DNA from: Latrodectus hesperus
Lineage: Eukaryota > Arthropoda > Arachnida > Araneae > Theridiidae
Assembly (NCBI GenBank): GCA_037975125.1
Contig: JAJQOW010000023.1
Location: 659,501 to 723,500 of the forward strand
Reading direction: 5' to 3'
DNA: 64,000 nt
Part shown: positions 35,190 to 47,300 of the stretch, one piece after another
How positions within the stretch are numbered: position 1 is the stretch's first letter
How the letters are laid out: every line of letters starts with the position of its first letter
Notes under the pieces: generated by a model
The model's input: the letters and a program-made list of their open reading frames with translations, nothing else
Told to the model about the DNA's origin: nothing
The model's database searches: none
Program-made: the position numbers and the translations under genes

Positions 35190-38100
35190 TTTATGTAATT
35201 GTATGAGCATAGCATATTATATTAAAATGCTTCTTAGTTGAACAAACAAATTAATATTTTTTGCGTATTCAGCATTACTTTTCTGTTGTAGTTTTTATTT
35301 TCAGGAAACTTACTTTTCCATCATTTTTCTAAGACTTTGGTTTTTCACTTTAAAACACTAAAATAATTTTCTTGCTATGGATTATCAAAATTGTAAGAAA
35401 ATTATAGTTCAAAACAAATTGAGAATAATTTGCATTTATTTTTGAAACAATATTTCCTATCCATTAAATTAAATTTTTCCTTTACATATGGAAATTTGTG
35501 ACCTATAATGTATTTTATATTATTTTATTTTTTAAAATTCTTTTTTAATCATCATTAGTTAAAAAAATAACACCAAACATACTTATATTTTATTTATAAC
35601 TAAAATATTTCATAAAGATGTTTTTTAGAGTGGAAATTTTTCAGGAAAATTTGTTTACAATTCAGTAATTTTTAAACTTTTAGTAGTTATTCATGTAGTT
35701 TGCTACCAGATTAAAATTTTTATATGTTGGATTTTCTCTAATTTCTTGGCATTTAAAAGTAATACAAATAAATTATATTATTCGAGGTCATAGCAGTTTT
35801 ATGTTTTTAACTTATATATTATTGATGTAATTAAATATTTCTTTTGTAATGTCTTAGAAAATAATAGATCTTTTGTTAAAAAAAATCTTTTAATTGGAAT
35901 AATTGATTAGTTATGGATAGGTAAATGTTTACTGATTTTAAAATTAAAAAAAATTAATAAATTTTAAATTATTGCAATGCCATAAAATTATGCTTTATTC
36001 CTTATTACTTTTTTTGAAAAATATGTCATATGAATGAAAATTTTAGTAAATTATAAAGTTTCTCAATAAAAATTTCCTTAAAAGAAAATTATTCCTGCAT
36101 ATATCAATTAGAGGACTGAGCCACATAATCTTCATTCAAAAAATATAATCATAATAAATGTTTGTGTTAATTGTTAAAAATGTTTTAGCAACTTTTAATT
36201 TTTATTCCAAATAAATTTTATTCTTCATTTATAACAGATGTGAAATAAATATTTTTCCTTGCTTCTTAACCACTGAACAATAACTATTTTAGGAAGAAAT
36301 ATGCTGCATGATGCTTCAAATCAGTTAACATCTATTTCATTCTATAGTTTTCACATGTTTAAGTATATTAGTTAATTTTAATATTTATTTAATGCAGTTA
36401 TGCATCTCTAGAATATCTGTCTAGAACATTTAATAATAATAATAGTTAAACTGGGAGGACAATATTGAATTCTTTGAAAACATTTAGCTCTAATCAAGTT
36501 TCTTAAGGAAGAAATTACATTACTATATGTTAGAGTTTTACAGTTATAACATTCAATTTATGTTTAACTCATGATTAAATTATGAACAAATATAAACTAG
36601 AAAGTTACTAAATCTATGCTTCAAATATATATTTTTTTAATCACACATTTAGCTATTTTACTTTATTTTCCATTACTTGAAGATGACAGGTATTTCAAAG
36701 TATGTCATTGGTAATGCAAATATATTCAATTGGTTTAAAAGTATTACTTTTGTTATGGTTAGTTCACTCTAATAATTCCTTTTATTTTTGATATTACTTA
36801 TAAATTTTAATCTGTTTTCATATTCAATCAATAAGGCCAATTTTAAGGTAATCTTTATGTTCAGTAGTCTCTTAATTATCACAGTTATTTTTTAGATATT
36901 TCTCTGATTTGGAAATAGAATCTAAAATCATAAATATTAAGCTAACAGAAATATTATTCAATAAAACTAAAGTCAAATTTCAATTTATTTGGTGCAGTTG
37001 ATGTGCAAAAAATTTTGAAATTCATAAGAAAGACAAAACTAGAATTTTTGATTGCTTGATGCAATTTAAAAAGTTTTTTATGTATATTGTCCTCATGTGT
37101 TTAACTTATCTAACAAAACTTTGTTTAAGCTATTCATTTTTATGGCTGAATACTCAGCCATTCAAAAAATACTGATTCCTTGATTTCATAGAAATGCTAA
37201 AAAAAGCAGGTTCATCATAAAAAGTACTAGTGCATACTTTTTAGCAATATTTTTATTTCTACAAGTCTATCTTAACCAACTAATTCTTACAGTTACTTCA
37301 GAGACAAAAGTTGAATAACATAACATCTGTTATATATACTTGTATAAAATCAGAAGAAAGAAAATGGAATCTTTTAGTTATAATGAAATTTGTAAAAGTT
37401 GTTAGTACTTCCATATATTCTTAGTAAGAGCCTTTCAAGATGTTAATGATAGGAGTGAGCATTTTTTTAAATATATTTATATTAAGTGAGCAATGTCGAA
37501 CTTACATATAGAGAGTGTTCTTTCAAAAGAGAAGAAAATATTTTGATTTTCAAGAGTAGAGACCACCAATCAGGAATATAAAAGGAACTGTTGCAAATGT
37601 GTTGTAGAATAGAGGCTTTAAGTTTGTTAATATTATTCTATGGTTTTTGTTTGTTATGTAATTGTTTTTTGCATTCTTGCAAAAAAAAAATATATAAAGA
37701 TTAAGCTATGTCATTTGGTTCACACAGAGTGTATTAACTAAAACTTTTTATCATTATTTATTTTAATTGTGAAATTTACTTTTTAGAAAAGCACATCAAA
37801 ATCAAACTATATATAATTACATTGTTATATGCTATATATATATATAATGGATTAACTATATTTCAAAGATAAAATACATAATTTGTTATTCCAGATTTTA
37901 CTTATTAGTTATAAATTGGAACACAACTTTTTTAACGTGTTTTGAGAAAGGATTTTTAAAAATTGCTATTTATTCATCATGCTGATAACGCATGCAAATT
38001 TATATTGAAAAATTTTAAATACACATAAATTAATGAAAGAAGCTTATATTCTTATTTGAATTATTTTTTCAAATTTATATAAGATAATTTTTGTATGAAA

Positions 38101-38764
38101 GTTAATTTAAAAGTATTGTTATTTAAAAATAAAAAAAGTTCCCTCATCAATATATTATAATCAAAAACTGAAATATGTGTGGATTCCTAAATTCCAATCT
38201 TTGAAAATCAATAATTATGTTGGAAAATTTCTCAATTTACGATAAAATTGTTTCCAAGTTTTGAAAAGTTTGCTTTTCATATTAAAATTTTTAAGAAACT
38301 TTAAATCATACTTTGGGTTCTTTCTCTCACTGATTATCTGCAAATTTTGAAGCTAATAATGTTAATGTCTAAGTATTGAAGCTAAATGTCAGTTATTGAA
38401 ACAGCTAGATGAGTTATCGAACATACAATGTGATTAAATTCATTAAATAGCAGTGAAATACCATTGAGTTCAGACTTTAAGACTCAAGTTAAAAAAACTA
38501 CTGATTACTTCAAAACTTAAGGGAAAACCTTTTTTTCTTGATAAACACATGAAAAAAAAAAGCATTTGTAATATTACAGTTTAAGATTATAAGAACATAG
38601 ATTTGTTATGTACATAAATTCTAATGAATAAGTGTGAAAAATGCAATGAGTTTTTATGAAGAAAAATTAAGTAGAAAAAAAATGATTGCCAATATGCCAA
38701 TAATTTATTAAGTAGAACACTTTGACTCTAAAATATTTTCCTATAGAAAATAATAATTTTTCCC

Positions 38765-38765
<1 letters not shown>
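35190..38765. other. AT-rich stretch, nothing recognised
   Basis: 3.5 kb without a recognisable exon, RNA gene or repeat relic. There are scattered short AT runs and a small hairpin at about 37143-37162 (8-bp arms). Confidence 0.45.

Positions 38766-38767
<2 letters not shown>

Positions 38768-38821
<54 letters not shown>
38768..38821. repeat. (AT)n microsatellite
   Basis: An uninterrupted AT tract of about 54 bases. Confidence 0.95.
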
Positions 38822-38823
<2 letters not shown>

Positions 38824-39353
38824 CATTAATATACATAATGACATTCCAACTCATGTAAAATATCTTTACTATTGTTTCTTTTATATTATTTCAATGAATG
38901 TCATAAAGCTCTTGATTCTTAATTATCTATCCTTTGGAAGAAAAGGTAGAACAATATCAGAAACATTAATTTATTCAGATTAAAAATAACTGTTCTAATT
39001 GTTGATATTTTTTTAATTAAACCATTGAATAGATATACTCAGCAATATCATCTTCTCTTTCAGTCTAACATTATTTTTCTAATAAGTAAACTTTTTGTGT
39101 ACACCAGTTATATTCATGAAATTTTTCATTAATTTGCTGTCAAATGTTTTCTCATTTGAATGAGCCACACAAAAATTATAGTTACTTGTTTCATTAAGTA
39201 TTTGGAACTTATTTATAAGTTTACTGTGATAGAGGAGCATATATTTCATAGAACAAAAAAGATAATAAATGAATTTAGTATCTTATATCAATAGTATAAA
39301 TCCATTCAAATGCACATGCAGAAATCTCAAAGTGAGTTAATCACATATATGTA

Positions 39354-41347
39354 TTGGGTTGGCAACTAAGTAATTGCAAATTTCACTCATAGATGGCTTC
39401 AATTGAATTTTTAGGTTTGCAGATGTAGTACATGTGTAAAACACATTTTGTTATTTGATAGTTGGCAATTCAGCTGTCAATCAGTAAAAGAAGTTTTTTG
39501 ATCGGTTGCGTAGTTTTCGTTTGGCGTTCGTTGAAAAATGGAAAATCAAAAGGAACATTTTCGTCATATTTTGTTTATTTCCGCAAAGGGAAAAACGCAT
39601 CGCAAGCTCATAAAAAGTATGTACTGTTTATGGTGACGAAGCCTTATAAGAACGGTTGTGTCAAAATTGGTTTGCCAAATTTCGTTCTGGTGATTTTTCA
39701 CTCAAAGATGAAAAACGCTCTGGTCGTCCAGTTGATGATGACGTTTTTCGACGAAGTTGATGACGACCTAATTAAAGCAATAATCGATTCGGATGATCAC
39801 AGTATAACACGTGAGATTGCAAAGAAGCTTCATGTATCACATACATGTATTGAAAATCACTTAAAACAACTTGGCTATGTTCAAAAACTCGATACATGGG
39901 TTCCTCACGAACTGAGAGTAACGCATTTAACGCAACGCATTAAAAGCTGCGATTTGCTCAAAAAACATAATGAAAATGATCCATTTTTAAAAATGACTAA
40001 TAAGTGGCGATGAAAAATGATTTGTTTACAACAGGGATGCACAACCTATGGCCCGCGGGTGAAAATTGGCCCGCGTCGCCTTTAAAGTTGGCCCGCGAAT
40101 GTTAATAAAATAAGATTAATTTAAAAAGAAATGAGACTCTTTCAAATAAACAAAAGAAAAAATTCTGATAGGAAAACAATTCTACATCAGAATAAATATT
40201 TTACATCTGTTCATTAAGTTCATTTTTTTATAATGCGAATTTTCAGTTTGTTCTCTTCATGGCTACCCGAGAGTATGAATGTTCATATAGGAGTTCAAAA
40301 TGCAGCTGCATGTGCAACTTACTTACATTTGTGAGCAAACATTTTCTTTAATGAATTTAAACAAATCAAAAATAAGAAATAGAATAGCAGATGAGAACCT
40401 TTCTTCTGTTTTACGTATTGCCACAACGAATCTTAAGCCCATATTGAAAAAAGTTAGAATTAAATTTTACTAACTTTTTTCAAAATTTAAATTGTGTTTT
40501 TTGTATAAATACCAAAAAGTTTTCTCCTGTTATTCAATTTCAAGTTTTTTTTCTAGAAATAAAGTATTTTAAGCATATTTATAATGTTTGTGTTTTATTC
40601 CTTCATTGTATAATGTTTACATGAGTAAAATAAGTAAATTAATAATTGTAATTCACATACGTATTGCCACAAAAAAGTGTTTTTACGTTTATAACATGTT
40701 TTAACATTTACGTGCTGTTTTGGCCCTCGACTTGATCTTTTTTTCATATTTTGGCCCCTCATTCTGAAAAGGTTGTGCACCCCTGGTTTACAACAATATC
40801 AAGCGAAAAAGACCATGGAGCAGGCCAGGTGAACCAACTCGAACAACATCAAATGAAGGTTTTGTTATCAGTTTGGTGGGATTACAAAGGAATTGTCTAC
40901 TTTGAACTCTTACCACCCTACCGAACGATCAATTCTGATGTCTACATTGAACAACCAACAAAATTAAACAATGCAGTTGATGAAAAGCGGCCCGAATTGG
41001 CAAATCGAAAAGGTATTGTATTCCATCATGACAATGCAAGGCTACACACATCTTTGGTCACTCGGCAAAAATTATTGAAGCTTGGTTGGGATGTTTTTCC
41101 ACATCCACCATATAGTCCTGACCTTGCACCATCTGATTACTTTTTGTTTTGATCTTTACAAAACTCCTTGAAGGGTAAAAATTTCAATAATGATTATGAT
41201 GTCAAATTGTACCTGATTCAGTTTTTTGCCAATAAAAACCAGAAGTTTTATGAATGTGGGATTATGATGCTGCCTGAAAGATGGTAAAAGGTCATTGATC
41301 AAAATGGACAATTCATTACAGAATAAAGTTATTTATTTCCAACCCAA
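39354..41347 (+). mobile_element. Mariner element split by a hAT insertion
   Basis: The termini are inverted: TTGGGTTGGCAACTAAGTAA on the left, and TTGGGTTGGAAATAAATAAC as the reverse complement of the right end. TA lies on both sides (39352-39353, 41348-41349). Without the nested 754-bp element and its 8-bp duplicate it is about 1.23 kb, a normal mariner size. The transposase is readable but shifted: YFRKGKNASQAHKKY (N-terminal helix-turn-helix), VDDDLIKAIIDSDDHSITRE, then HTCIENHLKQLGYVQKLDTW and RIKSCDLLKKHNENDPFLK. After the insertion come KVLLSVWWDYKGIVYFELLP, HHDNARLHTS (second Asp) and PYSPDLAPSDYFLF (third Asp, DD34D). The first Asp region is eroded at the insertion point. The family matches the mellifera-type mariners of insects. 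A premature stop follows FLF; the C-terminus (FFANKNQKFYECG) persists in frame pieces. Confidence 0.9.
40032..40785 (+). mobile_element. hAT-derived element (754 bp) nested in the mariner
   Basis: Inverted ends CAGGGATGCACAACCT and, as the reverse complement of the right end, CAGGGGTGCACAACCT. They are flanked by an exact 8-bp target-site duplication GTTTACAA (40024-40031 and 40786-40793), diagnostic of hAT. GGCCCGCG blocks lie near the left end. The interior keeps one coding piece on the plus strand (about 40300-40470): TYICEQTFSLMNLNKSKIRN, then ADENLSSVLRIATTNLKP. This is the C-terminal hAT dimerisation domain, so the element is an internal-deletion derivative of an autonomous copy and not an unrelated MITE. 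Confidence 0.92.
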
Positions 41348-41349
41348 TA

Positions 41350-42140
41350 TAATATGCTCTTGCGCAGGTATCTTAGAAAAGTTCAAATTGGCTCCTTTCA
41401 AAGAAAACTTGAACCCATCAGAAAATTTAAATATAGACTATTAATACTTTCTACTATTACAAAATATGTGTTTTAAAAAATACCAATATATAGTGCATTC
41501 ATTACATAATTACATTAAGTTATCATACATATATTTATATAATACTATACATTAAATTATCATGCATATAAAATATTTTACAGAAATCAAAAAACAGATT
41601 ATATTTTGAAATGATTTTATTAAAAAAATCCATGATATGTATAAACACTAATATTTACATAACAATAAACAAATTATTTTCTTTCGCATGCAAATATGAT
41701 ACAAAATGTAACGAAAATAGTTAATGCAGGAATTCATAAAATACATCTTCTAATATGTCCACAATATTCTAGTATTTGTACAGAATTTACAATAACACAA
41801 TGGACCTGAAAAAAATACATATAATTTTAAACTTTTGATAAGAATAACATCAAAAATTTTTGAGCAAACACATTGATTTAATTATACTTGTTAAAATTAT
41901 TATTTTAAAATGAAAATGTTGATACTTTTCTTTAGAATTAGTTATTCAAAAACTCTTATTTAAATATCTTTTTTTTTATAAATATACAACATATAAATAA
42001 TCAGAAATTGAAAAATCAAAATTATGTATAAAATATAAATATTTTTTAATGCAATATTTATTTTAAAAATAAGTTCAATAAAAATCTAAAATAGAACTTA
42101 CAATTGTACAGTTTAAACCTATTAGTAAGATTATTTCTCA
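41350..42140. other. AT-rich stretch, nothing recognised
   Basis: No coding or repeat signal. Confidence 0.45.
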
Positions 42141-42142
42141 AG

Positions 42143-42425
42143 TAGTGCCGACCAACATGTCTATTGGTCACCGTGCCTGACTGCGGATAAGGAGGACCTG
42201 GGTTCGAATCCCGGTTCGGGCATGGATATACTTTCTCTCTATATATATCCTATCGTTGTCCTTTCCTTGCATGAATGAGGTGTAAATGGTTTGCCTACTC
42301 TATAAACGGGTACTTAAGGGATGTGTGTACTGAAGAAGTCGGACTCCACACCAAAATATAGTTCAGTTGGAAAAGTGGAGCAGCGCACCCCATGTTGCCA
42401 GCCTAGCTGGCACACGACAACAACA
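42143..42425 (+). repeat. tRNA-derived SINE, family B
   Basis: The tRNA-like head has an A-box-like ATTGGTCACCGTGCCTGACT and a perfect B-box GGGTTCGAATCCC (about 42201-42213). The unrelated body includes TGAATGAGGTGTAAATGGTT, AGAAGTCGGACTCCACACCA and a GTTGCCAGCCTAGCTGGCAC hairpin, and the tail is ACGACAACAACAA (CAA repeat). A real tRNA is excluded because no cloverleaf closes. There is one copy in the window. Confidence 0.8.
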
Positions 42426-42429
42426 ATAT

Positions 42430-43320
42430 TCCTCCAGTAGTATACATAAACTTGAATTTAAATATTCTCTTTTACAAAATTTTATTGGCTATAGAGCACA
42501 AACAGTATTGTATGATGGTCAAGAATAAAAGATACAAAGTATAATAAATAATAACAAAATAATAAAGTATGTCAAATTTTATAATTGAGATAAATTTATT
42601 AATAACTACATCTTTAACACAGAACAATTAAACATATCATTCAACACTGAAATAAAATATGAATATTTTGCATTCCAACATAGATTATAATGTTCATCAA
42701 AATAAAAATAAGCATAAGCAAGTATGAAACTAAATTATGGTTAATTCATTAGCAAGTTAAATATACAGCAGCTGCTCATTTTTATGAAAACTCATAATTT
42801 TATGAACTACTAGCTTGTCTAATATGTCCTATAGATGCAATGGTAATTTTATTACCCATTTGAAAACTAAAATTATGAAATATTTTTACAAACTCATTTC
42901 CATACATCTTACGTTAGCATTTTAATTTGTTAATTTTATGGTTGAGAAATTTGGATCAAGGTTTTCATTTGTGAATTGTAAAATCTTTAATTTCAGATAT
43001 CTGCACAACTGAAGTTGAGATCCTGGATTTTTTTAAACAATTCATGAGGAATTTTTCTTGCTAATATAATTCTCTTTTTATAGAATATCATCAATCAGAA
43101 TATGAGATATAGTTTCAAATGCAAATATCGTAAAATACTTTTATATGTAAGGATGATGGCTTGGAATAGTCTTACTACAAATACTCTCAAATTTAAATAC
43201 CTATATTAAAATGTTAATTTCAATTTAAAATTGCCATAATAATATGATAGTTTATCAAAAACACTTCTAAAAGAAGCACTTTTAATGATATTCTAAGTGC
43301 AATGTATGATATTCAATGTA
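42430..43320. other. AT-rich stretch, nothing recognised
   Basis: Intergenic DNA beyond the 3' end of TBC1D7, without recognisable features. Confidence 0.4.
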
Positions 43321-43325
43321 TACAG

Positions 43326-43470
43326 GTTGTCACTCGATGGTTGTTATTTGCACACAAGAGCTAATTAGATTGAAATCTACAGGGTAAAGTAAATTCTAAA
43401 CCACTGCAAATATCCAGGCCCAAAGTGGAATCTGAATCTATGAATTGTAGAACTGAAAGCAAACACAGTA
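43326..43470 (-). repeat. SINE family A copy, reverse orientation
   Basis: The reverse complement shares landmarks with the other family A copies: the B-box region before TGGGCCTGGATATTTGCAGT, then GGTTTAGAATTTACTTTACC and CTAATTAGCTCTTGTGTGCA, and finally CATCGAGTGACAAC. Confidence 0.65.
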
Positions 43471-43479
43471 TATATTGAA

Positions 43480-44200
43480 AACGTAAATTTAAATACAAAA
43501 AAATGCCAAAATTTAGGAAACTTTAATGTATAAAAAAAGCTTAAAAATAAACATTAACAAAGTTTCTTTATCAATTTTATTTATTTTTTAGCACATGCAA
43601 TATAAATAATTAAATATTAATGAATGCTTAAAGAAAGATTGTTTGCTTTATATATAAACATTTTTCACAAGAGAATTTTGTGTGTGTGTGTGCCTCAAAC
43701 AAAATTCTATTTATAAATTAATAAAAGCTAAACTCTAACAGAACCTTTATTGGCTTTAAAATATATATGTACATTTAAAACTCAGTAAACCTGGTCATGA
43801 TTTAAAGCAATCCATTAGACATAACTTATGATTTTAGTTTGAAAGAAAAAACTGCTTTTACTGAATATGCCTTGCTCTATTTCAGTAAAAAGATTTCATT
43901 TTGCTATTTGAATTGTTTTAACAGTTTTGATATTTGAACTGTTTTTCTGCAATTATAACTGCGGAAAGAAATATAAAGAAACTAAAAAGTTTCAGTTATT
44001 AGAATACTTTTAAAAATATGATAAGATAAATATTCAATTATTGTGTGTGACAATGCTCTACATGAGATTTAATCAGTAAAACATACCTTCCATTAAAAAG
44101 TCAAGAAATACATTCTAGATTATGGAATTTCACTACAGTTTGTTTAAAAATAAACTATTGAAGTACTGCCATTTAAATACTTAATTTTAGAAAAAAAATT
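43480..44200. other. AT-rich stretch downstream of TBC1D7
   Basis: Nothing was recognised apart from a short (GT)n run near 43679-43691. It may include TBC1D7 3' UTR. Confidence 0.4.
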
Positions 44201-44201
44201 T

Positions 44202-44207
44202 TTTATT
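44202..44207 (-). terminator. Candidate polyadenylation signal of TBC1D7
   Basis: AATAAA on the minus strand about 91 bases after the stop codon. Position is plausible, but the hexamer is frequent by chance in this AT-rich DNA. Confidence 0.4.
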
Positions 44208-44297
44208 GAACTCTCAACTATGTTGTTTTACAACTATTTAATTCCTAGCGTATCATAATAAAAATCCAATTTGAATAATGTTTCTAACTTACTTTAA

Positions 44298-44357
44298 TTA
44301 TTTATAACACATGTCCAGTGCCTTGTTAACTATAACATCTGATGTATCTTCTGAATT
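44298..44357 (-). CDS. TBC1D7: TBC1D7 coding exon 6 (last)
   Basis: Acceptor ATTTTTCAG|AATTCA; encodes [19 protein letters not shown] and stop TAA at 44298. It is equivalent to the final (DSSDAIVSKAIDLWHKHC) stretch of the vertebrate protein, ending a few residues earlier. Confidence 0.88.
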   Translation of the reverse strand, partial: NSEDTSDVIVNKALDMCYK

Positions 44358-47300
44358 CTGAAAAATCAACAGTTTTATTAATTGCATATTTTAGTTGATT
44401 GAAAATTGTGATTTTTACAAATTTTTTTCTATAAATAAAATTTTAATATTAAATTTCTTAAAATTTGATTAGTTTTCAGCATCATGATATAAGGGAATTA
44501 CCCCAAAAATATATTTATAAGCTTGAATTAAATGTCTTATGAGAACATTAGAGTTAATCAAGAAAAATGAACAAAGAAAAACATTTGAGTAAGAGAAAAT
44601 TTCTTTATGAAATTATATAAAACAATACCTGACAGTTTAAAAAAAATAAAAAAATGTGATTTCAAACAGAATGAAACATGAGAGATTATATATATATTAT
44701 ATATATATAATTCAATACTTTAAATAATATTGACCACATATAATTAGAAAAAAATGTTTCATTCACAAATAAAATAAAGATGAAGGAAAAACACAATTAC
44801 AGAAGGAAAGCAAAGAAATATAGGTATAATTACTAAAAAGTTTTATAAAAGAAATATTTAAAATGAATAAAAAATAACCTTTTCAAGCAGTTCTATTATC
44901 TTATCTGAATTTTCCATGGTTAAGAGATTATGCCTTCGAACCATCAACATAGCAATTCCAACAAATAGTAGTATTTTGCAATTTCCCCCAATTATTTTAT
45001 CAAAAAGCCTAAAACAAGTGAACAATAAAAATTTTTTAAACAAATTAACAATAAGTAAAAGTTTGAATCAAAGTTAAATTTATAAGCTTTTATTTTAAAA
45101 TGATATGATTTTATTTTAGTGATTCTTGGATAAAATCAAGTAATATTTTATAATGTATTTCATTAAAGCAAAAGAGTACATATTATGATTAAACGAATTT
45201 TTCCAATTCATAAAAATGTGATTAAAAACATAAATAATTGATAAAAAGTTTAATTTCAACTAATAATTTTACTACATTTTATGTCATAATATTTTTTTAA
45301 TTTTAAAATGTTAAGATGAATTTTAATTACAGGAATAAAAAATCAGAAACAGCTTTTTCCTATTATAAAATCTAATACACTTATTACCCCAACAGAAAAA
45401 ATATACATTTTAAAATAATGATTATTACAAAAATAACAATTGAACATATTAGCTAATAATTTCATTTGCTTTGTTAAAAAAAATATATCACATATTTATA
45501 AATACATTTATAAAATGTAAAAATGCATGTTTCCAAGATTGTGTCATTAATTATGTAGAATAAATGCACATTTCAAATCGTTACAAATGATAAAATTTAA
45601 TATTAATTTTTTTATGAAAAGTAAAACATACATCTGTAAATTGAAAAATAGTAAAGAAAGAATACATTTTCACTAAACACAAGTTTAAATTTATCACTAG
45701 CTATTTACAAGCTTCAATTTATCTCCAAATAAATTTTTTTGAATCAAGCATATAATATATTTCATTAAATATACATTTCCAATTTAGATGCATAATATTC
45801 CTTAAGATGTTTATAATAAACTTCATTTACAAATTTTTTGCATATTTTCATTATATTTATAATGTAAAATAAAGTCAAATTTCAAGAAATCCTTAAAGTG
45901 AAGTATGATATAATTTTACCCACTTTAAAGAATTTCTAAAGAAAATGAAATTTTTCATTTTAAAGTAACTTTTATACCTTAATGATATATAAATTTATGT
46001 GATACTGAACTTTCAATGCAAACAAAATGAATAAATTAAGGAAAATAATCTAAATCACTAGGAGCAGTAATACAATTTTATAATATTTAAGCTATTTTTA
46101 TATAAAAGTGTGGGCTTTTTAAAGCTAAGTATTTCTCTTTTATATGAATTCATCACTTTGATTAGCTTTATATATTCTTTTTAATATATTCCTTTAATAA
46201 TGATTAGCTGCCAAATATTTTTTATTACTCATTTGTTTCAGTCTTAATAAATACACACTTTTGATTTATATTTATTCATTTTTTATTTTTATTTTAAATA
46301 TATGGCGAGAACATAACTGAATTTGTTAGCATTTTTAGTTGAAATTTCGAACAGGAGAAAACATTTAATATTTATAAGCAATCTTTAGCATTGATGTGCT
46401 TTGGCCTACTAACTACAACAACAGATGAAATGAAAAAAGAATAAAAATACTTTTTTTGCAATAGACATTTATATATGTCTAAATATCTGACTATTTATTT
46501 ATTTAATCATTGTGTACATTATTCACAGTCAATTTTACAAAGCCCTTAAATAAATCATTACTTTAAATCCTACATTTGTAGCAATATTGCTATATGATAT
46601 AAAATAATGTAAATTCAACATTTATAGGGAAAAAATTATTATTTACATATGCTTTCAAGATATAAGTTCATAAAATATTCAAGGTTAAATTAATTTACAG
46701 TTAAAACAATATTATGTCTATACATAAGATACAAAAACACATATCAGAAATAGTAGAATAAAATAAATATTAAGTTACACACTTAAGAAAAATTACTGTT
46801 AAAAAATTCATATATTAATACATAATAAATACAATTTTATTAAATTTTAATTTGTGAAAAACATGTTAAATAAAAAATACCTTGCAAGTGAACTTGGATC
46901 TAAGATTTCAGCAAAACATCTCTCAAACCAATTTGAAAAAGGGATAACTTCAAATGCATTTATAACTTTCAAATGATCATATAAAACTTCATCCTCTTTC
47001 ATCAGGATAGTTTCTAAATTATCCACCTGAAATTTTTTCAAGGTATGAAAGTTTTTGATATTGCATTTTAAAAATGCAATAAATTCAGTTTTTTTTAACT
47101 AGCAAAACAATTGTACTTATTCATATACACACATTCCTAATATACAAATCATTTTCCTTCATTTTTGTACTAATGCAAGTAATTTTCAATATTTTTTATC
47201 ATTCTAAATTTAAAAATATTAAGAATATTTTCTTTACTAACAACATACAAATAAATTTGTATCATATTTTACAATGATGAGGAATCAATCCATCATTTAA

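Noticed and set aside
42170..42225. A genuine tRNA gene at the GGGTTCGAATCCC site
   Set aside because: Good B-box, but the acceptor, D and anticodon stems do not form; the body and CAA tail identify a SINE. The same applies to 61603-61650 and 11860-11945.
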